From positions 1 through 6,228 of the forward strand of contig JALQUL010000385.1 in the NCBI GenBank assembly GCA_023260735.1: a DNA stretch of 6,228 bases. Direction: 5' to 3'. Numbering within the stretch: the stretch's first letter is position 1; every line of letters begins with the position of its first letter. The notes below the pieces were generated by a model. The model was not told where the DNA came from. It ran no database searches and saw only the letters and a program-made list of their open reading frames with translations. Made by a program: the position numbers and the translations under genes. Source of the stretch: Limnohabitans sp. (GTDB lineage: Bacteria; Pseudomonadota; Gammaproteobacteria; Burkholderiales; Burkholderiaceae_C). This document shows, piece after piece, positions 1 to 5,714 of the stretch.

Positions 1-522
1 GTTGGTATTGTTATGAGCTAATGCCTCTGAAGTGGCCTGCCTCACTACCCTACCATAACCTGTTGGGTTAGCCATTTTCAGTGTGAGCACGGTCATGTGC
101 TGGCCTGCAGACAGGGCAATTAAGGCTTTTAATGTATTTACGTGGGTAAGTGGCACATCACCGCTTAAAATCAGTGTCATACCATCATCTGGCAAAACAG
201 GCGCTGCTTGTTGCACGGCATGACCGGTTCCCAACTGCGGCATTTGCAAGACACAGTTTAAATCAATTTGATGGGATTGCTGCTGAACAAATGACTGCAC
301 CTGTTCGGCTTGATGGCCTGTAATAACCACACAAGACCTGGCGCCTAAATCTTTAGCCGTGTTAATAACATGGCCTAACAAGGCCTTGCCACCCAACTTT
401 TGTAATACTTTTGGGATTTGGCTTTTCATGCGGGTGCCCTTGCCTGCAGCCATAATGACCACATCAACTGCTGGTAAAGTGGACCCCTGATGGGCGGTAA
501 CTTGTGTGTTTGCTGAACTCAT
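1..522 (-). CDS. glmU: GlmU, bifunctional UDP-N-acetylglucosamine pyrophosphorylase / glucosamine-1-phosphate acetyltransferase (N-terminal part, runs off left edge)
   Basis: This cytosolic enzyme makes UDP-GlcNAc, the precursor of peptidoglycan and LPS. Only the uridyltransferase half is visible: 174 codons, open to base 1. The nucleotide-binding signature AAGKGTRM is at residues 25-32, with the conserved PK at 37-38. QMPQLGTGHAVQQA at 93-106 matches the E. coli uracil-binding stretch around Gln76 and Gly81-Thr82. SGDVPL at 120-125 carries the metal-binding Asp, and NPTGYGR is at 152-158. The C-terminal left-handed beta-helix acetyltransferase domain lies outside the window. I chose the ATG at 522 because a GAGGG lies 7 bases upstream and the frame is right; the ATG at 526 is in another frame and soon stops. 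The N-terminus is about 13 residues longer than E. coli GlmU. After GYGRVVR the residues diverge from the usual pattern. It is divergent from rnm. The family call is secure. Confidence 0.93.
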   Translation of the reverse strand, partial: MSSANTQVTAHQGSTLPAVDVVIMAAGKGTRMKSQIPKVLQKLGGKALLGHVINTAKDLGARSCVVITGHQAEQVQSFVQQQSHQIDLNCVLQMPQLGTGHAVQQAAPVLPDDGMTLILSGDVPLTHVNTLKALIALSAGQHMTVLTLKMANPTGYGRVVRQATSEALAHNNTN

Positions 523-534
523 TCATCAACCCTC

Positions 535-547
535 AAAACATTGTTTT
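535..547. repeat. Palindrome AAAAC-ATT-GTTTT just upstream of the glmU ribosome binding site
   Basis: The arms AAAAC and GTTTT flank three bases and sit immediately upstream of the GAGGG of glmU. A close relative, AAAAC-CATT-GTTTT, lies at 617-630. The two share the 10-base string CATTGTTTTT (539-548 and 622-631). They could be a protein-binding pair in the divergent spacer, but A/T-rich palindromes of this size can occur by chance. No function is claimed. Confidence 0.3.
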
Positions 548-616
548 TAAATAATTCTCGCTGTCCATTTTGCTTACTGCATATTGAACGGTGTTATTAC
601 TGCAATTATCTAACCT

Positions 617-630
617 AAAACCATTGTTTT
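617..630. repeat. Second AAAAC-CATT-GTTTT palindrome in the glmU/rnm spacer
   Basis: The arms AAAAC and GTTTT are separated by four bases. It lies about 82 bases from the similar element at 535-547 and shares CATTGTTTTT with it. It falls in the likely upstream region of glmU. This is an observed repeat only; binding of a regulator is inference. Confidence 0.25.
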
Positions 631-675
631 TGCGACTTCAATGTTAGTTTTTGAGGCGATTTCATGACAAAACTT

Positions 676-696
676 GAGGGCTTTCTGTTAAGCCTC
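676..696 (+). other. Bulged hairpin upstream of rnm
   Basis: GAGGGCTT (676-683) and AAGCCTC (690-696) form a 7-bp stem with one bulged G and a six-base loop, TCTGTT. The downstream bases are GGGG then AAAAG, so it lacks the T-tract of an intrinsic terminator on this strand, and the tract on the other strand is also weak. If transcription starts near 720 it lies outside the mRNA; if transcription starts further upstream it would be a 5' leader structure. Confidence 0.3.
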
Positions 697-707
697 GGGG
701 AAAAGCA

Positions 708-713
708 TAAAAT
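708..713 (+). promoter_or_regulatory. Possible -10 element (TAAAAT) placing the transcription start at the rnm start codon
   Basis: TAAAAT is one mismatch from TATAAT and ends six bases before the GTG start at 720. A -35 at 17-bp spacing would be CTGTTA (685-690), which matches the consensus at only three positions. The evidence is weak. If real, the transcript would be leaderless or nearly so, which would fit the lack of a properly spaced Shine-Dalgarno. Confidence 0.25.
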
Positions 714-719
714 AGTAAG

Positions 720-1592
720 GTGCAAAATATATCTCATACCCCCCTCAATGCTGACTTACACAGTCATTCGATTTTTTCTGACGGTACTTTAACGCCAGAG
801 CAACTGGCCGAGCGTGCCAAAAAGAACGGTGTTCAAGTTTGGGCGCTCACCGATCATGATGAAATCTCTGGTCAAATAAGGGCCATTGATGCCGCCCTAT
901 CTAAAGGTTTGCAATATTTGACTGGGGTCGAAATCTCGGTCACTTTTGCTCAAGAAACAGTCCATATTGTGGGACTGGGGTTTGATCATCTCAATTCTGA
1001 CATTTTAAATGGCCTTGAAAAAACCCGCAGTGGACGAGACCTGAGAGCACAAGAAATGTCTGACAGCCTAGCTGCCGTTGGCATTAAAGGCGCTTATCAA
1101 GGGGCATTGCAATATGTGGGTAATCCACGCCTCATATCTCGCACTCATTTTGCCCGATTTTTAGTAGAAACCAAGGTTTGCTCGGACACCCATGAAGTCT
1201 TTAGACGTTTTTTAACTGAAGGTAAACCTGGTTATGTACCGCATCGTTGGGCTAGTTTAGGTGAGGCAGTCAACTGGATTAACAATGCGGGTGGTATTGC
1301 TGTAATAGCGCATCCTGGTCGTTATAAATTCACCGCCAACGAAGAGTTCGCTTTGTTTTCTGAATTTAAAACACACGGCGGTCAAGGAGTTGAAGTGGTA
1401 ACGGGTAGTCATACGATTAACCAATACGACAAATATGCCGAATTAGCACTAGAATTTGATTTAGTGGCCTCACGTGGTAGCGATTTTCACGGCCCAGGCG
1501 AAAGTCGCCTCGACCTAGGCGATCTACCACCTCTGCCCAAGTCTTTAACTCCCGTTTGGCAAGCGCTTGAACATAAAGTCATGCAACCTTGA
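720..1592 (+). CDS. rnm: PHP-domain phosphoesterase, RNase AM / YciV (TrpH) family
   Basis: The 290-residue product matches the length of E. coli RNase AM (YciV/TrpH, about 293), a cytosolic 5'-3' exoribonuclease that trims 5' ends of rRNA. A characterised relative from Chromobacterium removes the 3'-phosphate from 3',5'-bisphosphonucleotides, so either activity is possible. The PHP metal centre is complete: DLHSHS (His14, His16), Asp21, TDHD (Asp45, His46), GVEIS (Glu71), His82, RTHFAR (His143), AHPGR (His198) and SDFH (Asp255, His257). The start must be GTG at 720, since an in-frame stop lies at 708-710 and no ATG comes before the first metal motif. TAAG abuts the GTG, too close for a normal ribosome binding site. 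It is first of four closely spaced rightward genes. The rnm-yciO pair also occurs in E. coli, next to the trp operon. Family certain, exact substrate inferred. Confidence 0.9.
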   Translation: MQNISHTPLNADLHSHSIFSDGTLTPEQLAERAKKNGVQVWALTDHDEISGQIRAIDAALSKGLQYLTGVEISVTFAQETVHIVGLGFDHLNSDILNGLEKTRSGRDLRAQEMSDSLAAVGIKGAYQGALQYVGNPRLISRTHFARFLVETKVCSDTHEVFRRFLTEGKPGYVPHRWASLGEAVNWINNAGGIAVIAHPGRYKFTANEEFALFSEFKTHGGQGVEVVTGSHTINQYDKYAELALEFDLVASRGSDFHGPGESRLDLGDLPPLPKSLTPVWQALEHKVMQP

Positions 1593-1610
1593 TTTTTAAA
1601 GGTCCTCACT

Positions 1611-2234
1611 ATGGCTCAGTATTTTGAACTTCACCCTGAAAATCCTCAGCTTCGTTTATTAAAACAAGCCGTCGCTTTGCTCGATAAAGGCCAAGTTTTA
1701 GCAGTCCCCACCGACTCTAGTTATGCCCTAGTGTGCCATTTAGACGATAAAGCAGCCATTGACCAATTGCGTAAAATCAGGAAAGTCGATGAAAAGCATC
1801 ACTTGACTCTTTTGTGTAAAGATTTAAGCGAACTAGCCAACTATGCAAGAGTCGATAACCAACAATTTAGATTCATTAAATCACTCACACCTGGAGCCTA
1901 TACTTTTATTCTAGAAGCCAGTAAAGAAGTGCCTCGCCGTGTGAGTCATCCGCAACGCAAAACTATTGGCCTGCGTGTACCAGATCATCATGTCCTACAA
2001 GAATTATTGGCCTTGCACGGGAAACCTTTATTAGCTACTACACTCATACCACCACAAGAGTCTGAAGCGCTTAACGACCCGCAAGAAATTCGTGAACGTT
2101 TTGAACATCAATTAGCAGCTGTCGTGGATAGCGGTGCATGCCATAATCAGCCCACTACCGTAATTGATTTATCAAACGGCGAACCTTCCTTAATTAGGCA
2201 AGGCAGAGGCTTAACCGCTGGCCTAGGCTTATAA
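1611..2234 (+). CDS. yciO: YciO, YrdC/Sua5-like fold protein
   Basis: The 207-residue product aligns over its length, from memory, with E. coli YciO (206): an FELHPENPQ opening, PTDSSYAL (residues 34-41), a KIRKVDEKHHLTLLC-like region, TPGAYTFIL, RKTIGLRVP, and TTVIDLSNGEPSLIRQGRG near the end. The YrdC fold binds ATP and threonylcarbamoyl-AMP, and the paralogue TsaC makes that intermediate for t6A tRNA modification. Here the Ser-x-Asn motif of TsaC/Sua5 is replaced by ATTLIPP, as in YciO (STSLMLP), so this is probably not the cell's TsaC; the true role of YciO is not settled. The ATG at 1611 follows AAAGG at a spacing of about 8 bases. It starts 18 bases after rnm ends, implying co-transcription. 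Confidence 0.9.
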   Translation: MAQYFELHPENPQLRLLKQAVALLDKGQVLAVPTDSSYALVCHLDDKAAIDQLRKIRKVDEKHHLTLLCKDLSELANYARVDNQQFRFIKSLTPGAYTFILEASKEVPRRVSHPQRKTIGLRVPDHHVLQELLALHGKPLLATTLIPPQESEALNDPQEIRERFEHQLAAVVDSGACHNQPTTVIDLSNGEPSLIRQGRGLTAGLGL

Positions 2235-2261
2235 ATTTTTAATTCATTCGGATATTTATTT

Positions 2262-2927
2262 ATGGACTTTAATGAGTTGCTACAGACGGTTTTGACTTTT
2301 GCTTTACCGGTCATTTTTTCAATTACGCTACATGAAGCCGCGCACGGCTATGCAGCCAAATATTTTGGTGATAACACCGCTCAAATGTTGGGACGCATAA
2401 CGCTTAACCCCATTAAACACATCGATCCTATTGGCACCATTGCCATGCCATTAATCTTATATTTTGCAACTAGTGGTGCTTTTGTATTTGGTTATGCTAA
2501 ACCGGTTCCTGTACGTTTTGGCGCTTTAAATAATCCTAAACGTGACATGATTTGGGTGGCCTTTGCTGGGCCTTTTAGTAATTTGGTTCAAGCTTTTTTG
2601 TGGCTTTGCCTCATGATTATTTTAAAAGGCATAGGCATTGAAGAAGAGTTTTTTCTTAAAATGGCAAGCGCCGGTGTTATGGTGAACTTGGTAATGTTTG
2701 CCCTTAATTTATTTCCACTCCCTCCTCTTGATGGTGGACGAATTTTAATCGGCCTGTTACCCATGAATTTGGCTGTTGCCTTGTCTAAGGTAGAGCCATG
2801 GGGTTTCTTTATTATTATTGCCCTGCTCTATCTTAATATTGTGGATAAGATTTGGATGACTCCAGTGATGCAAGCGAGTTGGTCATTCCTTCAGTTATTA
2901 GCAACACCTCTACAAATCATTTTTTAA
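2262..2927 (+). CDS. Site-2 protease family (peptidase M50) zinc metalloprotease
   Basis: This is a 221-residue polytopic inner-membrane protein of the short M50 group, which lacks the PDZ domains of RseP. Zinc ligands are visible: HEAAH at residues 24-28 inside the first membrane segment (about 9-31), and LPPLDGGR with Asp157 supplying the third ligand. GRITLNPIKHIDPIGT (44-59) and AGPFSN (102-107) are further signatures of this group. Hydrophobic segments are at about 58-76, 97-121, 134-152 and 176-195. It cleaves substrates within the membrane; the target is unknown and nothing here identifies one. No anti-sigma factor is adjacent. The ATG at 2262 has only a weak GGA nine bases upstream. 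The gap after yciO is 27 bases and before trpS 28, so it belongs to the operon. I do not assign a symbol. Confidence 0.9.
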   Translation: MDFNELLQTVLTFALPVIFSITLHEAAHGYAAKYFGDNTAQMLGRITLNPIKHIDPIGTIAMPLILYFATSGAFVFGYAKPVPVRFGALNNPKRDMIWVAFAGPFSNLVQAFLWLCLMIILKGIGIEEEFFLKMASAGVMVNLVMFALNLFPLPPLDGGRILIGLLPMNLAVALSKVEPWGFFIIIALLYLNIVDKIWMTPVMQASWSFLQLLATPLQIIF

Positions 2928-2955
2928 ATTTTTCTGCGTATTACAAAGCTTTTTT

Positions 2956-4254
2956 ATGGCAATTACTCGATTTTTAACTGGCATTACGACCTCTGGTACC
3001 CCTCATCTTGGCAATTATGTAGGCTCGATTAGACCCTCTGTACAAGCTAGTCTTGGCGACAATGTAGAGAGCTTTTATTTTTTAGCCGACTACCATGCTT
3101 TAATTAAAGTCGATGACCCAGTTCGGATTCAGCGCTCTACTCTAGAAATCGCGGCTAGTTGGTTGGCTTGTGGATTAGATCCGGAAAAAGTCGTTTTTTA
3201 TCGCCAATCCGATATTCCAGAAATTCCAGAGTTGTGCTGGATGCTCACCTGCGTTACAGGCAAAGGGATTTTAAATCGGGCTCATGCTTATAAAGCTTCA
3301 GTTGATAAAAACCAACAAGCTGGCAACGATCCTGATGCCGATATTAACGCTGGTTTATTCATGTACCCCGTTTTAATGGGCGCCGATATTTTAATGTTTA
3401 ACGCACATAAAGTGCCTGTGGGTCGTGATCAAGTTCAGCATTTAGAAATGGCCCGCGATATGGCCAATGCATTTAATCATAGATACGGTAACTTGTTTTT
3501 TCCACCGCAAGAAGTAATTGATGATAATGTAGCTACTTTACCAGGCTTAGACGGCCGAAAAATGAGCAAAAGTTATGACAATACCATTCCTTTGTTTGCC
3601 TCAGAAGATCAACTTAAAAAATTAATCTTTAGCATTTTGACTGACTCCAAAGAACCAGGCCAAGCGAAAGACACTCAAGGCTCTGCTTTATTTGAAATTT
3701 TTAAAGCCTTTGCAAGTGAAGCGGAAACCATAGCATTTGCCAATGAATATGCTCAGGGTATAGCTTGGGGCCAAGCCAAACAAAAAGTATTTGATAGGCT
3801 TAATTTAGAGCTAAGCCCACTGCGCCAACGTTATGAAGCACTTATTCAAAATCCAGAAGCAATCGAAAAAGTTTTATTGGCAGGTGCTTTAAAGGCCAGA
3901 AAATTAGCCACCCCATTTATGCAGCAAATTAGGCATGCAGTGGGTTTAAGAGCGATGCAAGCAGTAACTCAAAAGAAAGTCAAAACTGAAAAAATTGCCT
4001 TACCTAGCTTTAAACAATATCGTGAAAGCACAGGTTTGTTTCACTTTAAATTATTAAGTGCACAAGGAGACTTGTTACTACAAAGTGAAGGCTTTAGCTC
4101 TCCTAAAGAAGCTGGTTTAGCGATTAAGAATTTGCAGATTAATGGCAGTGTTGCAATGATGGAACTAGGCGACCTAGTCAGGTTAGAAGCTCAAGCTAGT
4201 CAAGAACAATTGAGCGAAGCTTTTGAAGCATTGAAACAAGCGGCTGAAGAGTAA
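2956..4254 (+). CDS. trpS: Tryptophanyl-tRNA synthetase, long form with C-terminal extension
   Basis: This class Ic synthetase charges tRNA-Trp with tryptophan using ATP. The HIGH-equivalent PHLGN is at residues 16-20 within GITTSGTPHLGNY, and the KMSKS loop is exact at 202-206 (DGRKMSKSYDNT). GRDQVQHLEMARD between them is also typical. At 432 residues it is about 100 longer than E. coli TrpRS (334); long forms are known in Pseudomonas and Burkholderiales. The extra C-terminal part (about 340-432) contains FHFKLLSAQGDLLLQSEGF at 362-380 and SPKEAGLAIKNLQ at 382-394. I read this as a YegP-like (DUF1508) module, followed by a charged helix. The ATG at 2956 lacks a clear Shine-Dalgarno; only ACAAAG lies upstream. 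It is last in the four-gene cluster and is followed by a strong terminator. Confidence 0.96.
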   Translation: MAITRFLTGITTSGTPHLGNYVGSIRPSVQASLGDNVESFYFLADYHALIKVDDPVRIQRSTLEIAASWLACGLDPEKVVFYRQSDIPEIPELCWMLTCVTGKGILNRAHAYKASVDKNQQAGNDPDADINAGLFMYPVLMGADILMFNAHKVPVGRDQVQHLEMARDMANAFNHRYGNLFFPPQEVIDDNVATLPGLDGRKMSKSYDNTIPLFASEDQLKKLIFSILTDSKEPGQAKDTQGSALFEIFKAFASEAETIAFANEYAQGIAWGQAKQKVFDRLNLELSPLRQRYEALIQNPEAIEKVLLAGALKARKLATPFMQQIRHAVGLRAMQAVTQKKVKTEKIALPSFKQYRESTGLFHFKLLSAQGDLLLQSEGFSSPKEAGLAIKNLQINGSVAMMELGDLVRLEAQASQEQLSEAFEALKQAAEE

Positions 4255-4267
4255 ACCTAGCCTCTGC

Positions 4268-4324
4268 AAAACAAAGTTCTGTAATATTTTTGATTCTATA
4301 TACCTATTAAAAGCCCTTTGTTTT
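4268..4324 (+). repeat. 9-bp inverted repeat in the trpS 3' untranslated region
   Basis: AAAACAAAG (4268-4276) is perfectly complementary to CTTTGTTTT (4316-4324), with 39 bases between. It could bring the trpS stop region close to the terminator hairpin that follows. Low G+C makes the stem weak. It is an observed repeat with no assigned function. Confidence 0.3.
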
Positions 4325-4336
4325 AAGCCCGTTGCT

Positions 4337-4374
4337 TGACCCACTTCATCAATAGTGGGTCATTTTTTGTTTTT
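4337..4374 (+). terminator. Rho-independent terminator of the rnm-yciO-M50-trpS unit
   Basis: TGACCCACT (4337-4345) and AGTGGGTCA (4354-4362) form a perfect 9-bp stem around the eight-base loop TCATCAAT. TTTTTTGTTTTT follows at 4363-4374. The tract reaches into the stop codon of the convergent TPR gene (4373-4375). In the leftward direction no T-tract follows the hairpin, so it should act mainly on rightward transcripts. Confidence 0.92.
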
Positions 4375-5110
4375 ACTGCATTAACTTCTTAGCTGCTTGT
4401 AGGCGTTTTAAAGATTCTGCATTTAACTCTTTATTGTGCCGATTCCAGTTACGCATAATCAAATCTAATCGCTCTAATAATTGCTCAGTTAGGTTTATAT
4501 CTTTAAGTGCAATTGCCCAAATCGTGTATTCAACAATGGATTCAAAGCTTCCAAACTGGTCAGCGCAATATTTAAATTTCTCTGCGGCTAATTCCTTTTG
4601 ACCAGTTGCCGCATAGGCTTTGGCCAGTAGCAATTGTGTCTGCTCTGGTTTATAAGTTCCAATTTCTTGCAAGTGTTGGATGCAATCTTGATAACGAGCA
4701 GACTCAAAAAACGCACGAGCAGCACATAATTTAATTTCGGGGTCATTGGCAAAAGGGCCTTTTAAGCAAGCTTCGTAATTGAAAGCTGCCTCTTGGGCAT
4801 TGTTTGCTTCTAATAATGCATTAGCGTAGCGCATTTGATTTTGAGCAGTTGGAGTATATTCGAAAGCTGCTTTTGCCTCTCTTAATTCTCGGGTGGGGTC
4901 AATGGAATTAACAATAGCAGATACTGTTTTTTTAGCACCACGCTCCATTTTGGAGTTAGGTAAATAAATAGCGAAAAAATAAACCACGCTTCCTAATAAA
5001 GGGAAGGAAAACAAAATAATAAGCCAATACATTGGTTGGCCAGATCTTATGGCATGAGCGGCAAAATAGAGTGCCACTAGAACATGTAAACCCAAACCCA
5101 TAAACGGCAT
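4373..5110 (-). CDS. Membrane-anchored TPR protein with PLDc_N-like N-terminus (function unknown)
   Basis: This 245-residue protein has two N-terminal membrane segments, at about 4-20 and 28-50. The second, MYWLIILFSFPLLGSVVYFF, resembles the PLDc_N membrane region of cardiolipin synthases, but no HKD phospholipase motif follows. Residues 52-82 are a charged linker. TPR-like helix pairs lie at about 88-117, 124-152 and 155-185, including AKAYAATGQKELAAEKF. It recalls the uncharacterised TPR group COG4700; this is from memory. The likely topology is a membrane hairpin with a soluble TPR platform for protein binding, and nothing shows a partner. The ATG at 5110 is preceded by AGGGGG at good spacing, which favours it over the Met at codon 4. 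It lies 101 bases downstream of arsR on the same strand and is convergent with trpS. I see no close functional link to the efflux circuit. Confidence 0.8.
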   Translation of the reverse strand: MPFMGLGLHVLVALYFAAHAIRSGQPMYWLIILFSFPLLGSVVYFFAIYLPNSKMERGAKKTVSAIVNSIDPTRELREAKAAFEYTPTAQNQMRYANALLEANNAQEAAFNYEACLKGPFANDPEIKLCAARAFFESARYQDCIQHLQEIGTYKPEQTQLLLAKAYAATGQKELAAEKFKYCADQFGSFESIVEYTIWAIALKDINLTEQLLERLDLIMRNWNRHNKELNAESLKRLQAAKKLMQ

Positions 5111-5199
5111 AATTCCCCCTAATAAAATAATTTAGGTTAGATTTTATTCATTTATTTAAGTATGGAAAAAGTTAACTCGAAAATTACTGAGTAATTCTA

Positions 5200-5218
5200 A
5201 AAATAATTGAATTATTTT
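5200..5218 (-). terminator. A/T-only palindrome across the arsR stop codon, possible weak terminator
   Basis: AAAATAATT (5200-5208) and AATTATTTT (5210-5218) are perfect complements around one G. Read leftward, the hairpin ends in a T-run, as in a terminator, but the stem has no G:C pair and would be unstable. A second short palindrome, AATTAC-TGA-GTAATT, follows at 5182-5196. Together they may weaken read-through from arsR into the TPR gene. Confidence 0.25.
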
Positions 5219-5544
5219 AAAAAAGCCTGCTGCTTTTTATTTTGACTCTCGATATTGCGAGCAATGCAATCACAAACAAAATCGCACAACTCATAAATAG
5301 CCGGATCGGCAATTTTAAAGAATGCGTTGTTTCCACGCGACTGTCGTTCCACAATTCCTAAGCTGCATAACTGAGCTAAATGCCTTGAAACATTGGCTGG
5401 ACTAGAAGTAGTTAACTGCACTAACTCGGTTAAATTATGTTCGTTTTGACGCAAACAATTAAGAATTTGTAGCCTATTTGGCTCGGATAACGCTTTGAAA
5501 TACGTAGCAACTTGCGTCAAGTTCTCGGAACTCAAACCCTCCAT
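5212..5544 (-). CDS. ArsR/SmtB-family transcriptional repressor, cysteine-rich
   Basis: This 110-residue winged-helix dimeric repressor has the family hallmark ALSEPNRLQILNCL (residues 18-31), a helix-turn-helix from LTELVQLTT to NVSRHLAQL (38-59) and a wing at IVERQSRGNNAFFKIAD (64-80). The arsenic/cadmium motif ELCVCDL is absent; the equivalent stretch is ELVQLTT. Instead Cys30 lies in helix 2, Cys60 after the recognition helix, and Cys87, Cys91 and Cys93 in the last helix. A helix-2 plus last-helix cysteine pair recalls thiol/persulfide sensors of the BigR/SqrR type, but metal sensing at the last helix is equally possible. The ATG at 5544 follows AAGGA at good spacing. It is divergent from the efflux adaptor gene, with palindromic sites between them, so it likely represses the adaptor and perhaps itself. 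Confidence 0.92.
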   Translation of the reverse strand: MEGLSSENLTQVATYFKALSEPNRLQILNCLRQNEHNLTELVQLTTSSPANVSRHLAQLCSLGIVERQSRGNNAFFKIADPAIYELCDFVCDCIARNIESQNKKQQAFLK

Positions 5545-5591
5545 TTTTCTTCCTTTTTATTTTTTGTACCTAATAGCTTACCACAAAAAAC

Positions 5592-5605
5592 TATTTGCGC
5601 AAATA
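5592..5605. promoter_or_regulatory. Operator-like palindrome 1 (TATTTGC-GCAAATA)
   Basis: This is a perfect 14-bp palindrome 47 bp upstream of arsR, sharing the half-site TATTTGC with the larger palindrome at 5612-5641. It overlaps TTGCGC on the leftward strand, a possible -35 for arsR, so it may mediate autorepression. I found no convincing leftward -10. Confidence 0.65.
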
Positions 5606-5611
5606 CGAAAT

Positions 5612-5641
5612 TATCTATTTGCATAAATATGCAAATAGATA
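5612..5641. promoter_or_regulatory. Operator-like palindrome 2, 14-bp perfect arms
   Basis: TATCTATTTGCATA (5612-5625) and TATGCAAATAGATA (5628-5641) are exact inverted copies around AA. Length and symmetry fit an ArsR-family dimer site. It covers the candidate -35 and the whole spacer up to the -10 of the rightward promoter, so a bound repressor would block RNA polymerase. Confidence 0.75.
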
Positions 5642-5647
5642 TATACT
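5619..5647 (+). promoter_or_regulatory. Sigma-70-type promoter candidate for the efflux adaptor gene
   Basis: The -35 is TTGCAT (5619-5624) and the -10 is TATACT (5642-5647, five of six consensus bases) at exactly 17 bp. The predicted start is near 5654, giving a leader of about 70 bases to the ATG at 5725. The -35 is only half consensus. The position under palindrome 2 supports repressor control. Confidence 0.65.
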
Positions 5648-5706
5648 TATAAAAACACGTATGAATTGATACTTTAAAAAAACTCAATTCTCATCAATTG
5701 AACTTA

Positions 5707-5714
5707 CTATTTGC
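5707..5714 (+). promoter_or_regulatory. Third CTATTTGC half-site in the adaptor leader
   Basis: The 8-base string CTATTTGC is identical to 5591-5598 and 5615-5622, on the same strand. It lacks an inverted partner (CTAGCC follows), so it is a lone half-site just before the ATG at 5725. Chance is possible. Confidence 0.3.

Noticed and set aside
445..526. Leftward ATG at 526 as an alternative start for the first gene
   Set aside because: It is in a different frame from the GlmU coding frame and hits a stop after about 20 codons. The ATG at 522 has correctly spaced GAGGG and opens into the GlmU motifs.
676..700. Hairpin near 676-696 as an intrinsic terminator
   Set aside because: The stem is bulged and is followed by GGGGAAAAG rather than a T-run. 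On the other strand the tract is only a short TTTT a few bases away, and no gene ends there.
2262..2927. M50 protease as RseP (sigma-E pathway)
   Set aside because: At 221 residues it has no room for PDZ domains, and its gene context lacks the bamA/dxr/cdsA neighbours typical of rseP.
4337..4362. Bidirectional terminator serving the leftward TPR gene too
   Set aside because: The hairpin is symmetric, but in the leftward direction it is followed by AAGCAACGGG, not T-rich sequence. Only the rightward use is supported.
5592..5641. CRISPR-like or mobile-element inverted repeats
   Set aside because: The repeats lie in a divergent promoter, have no regular spacers or target-site duplications, and no transposase or cas gene is present. 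An operator explanation fits better.
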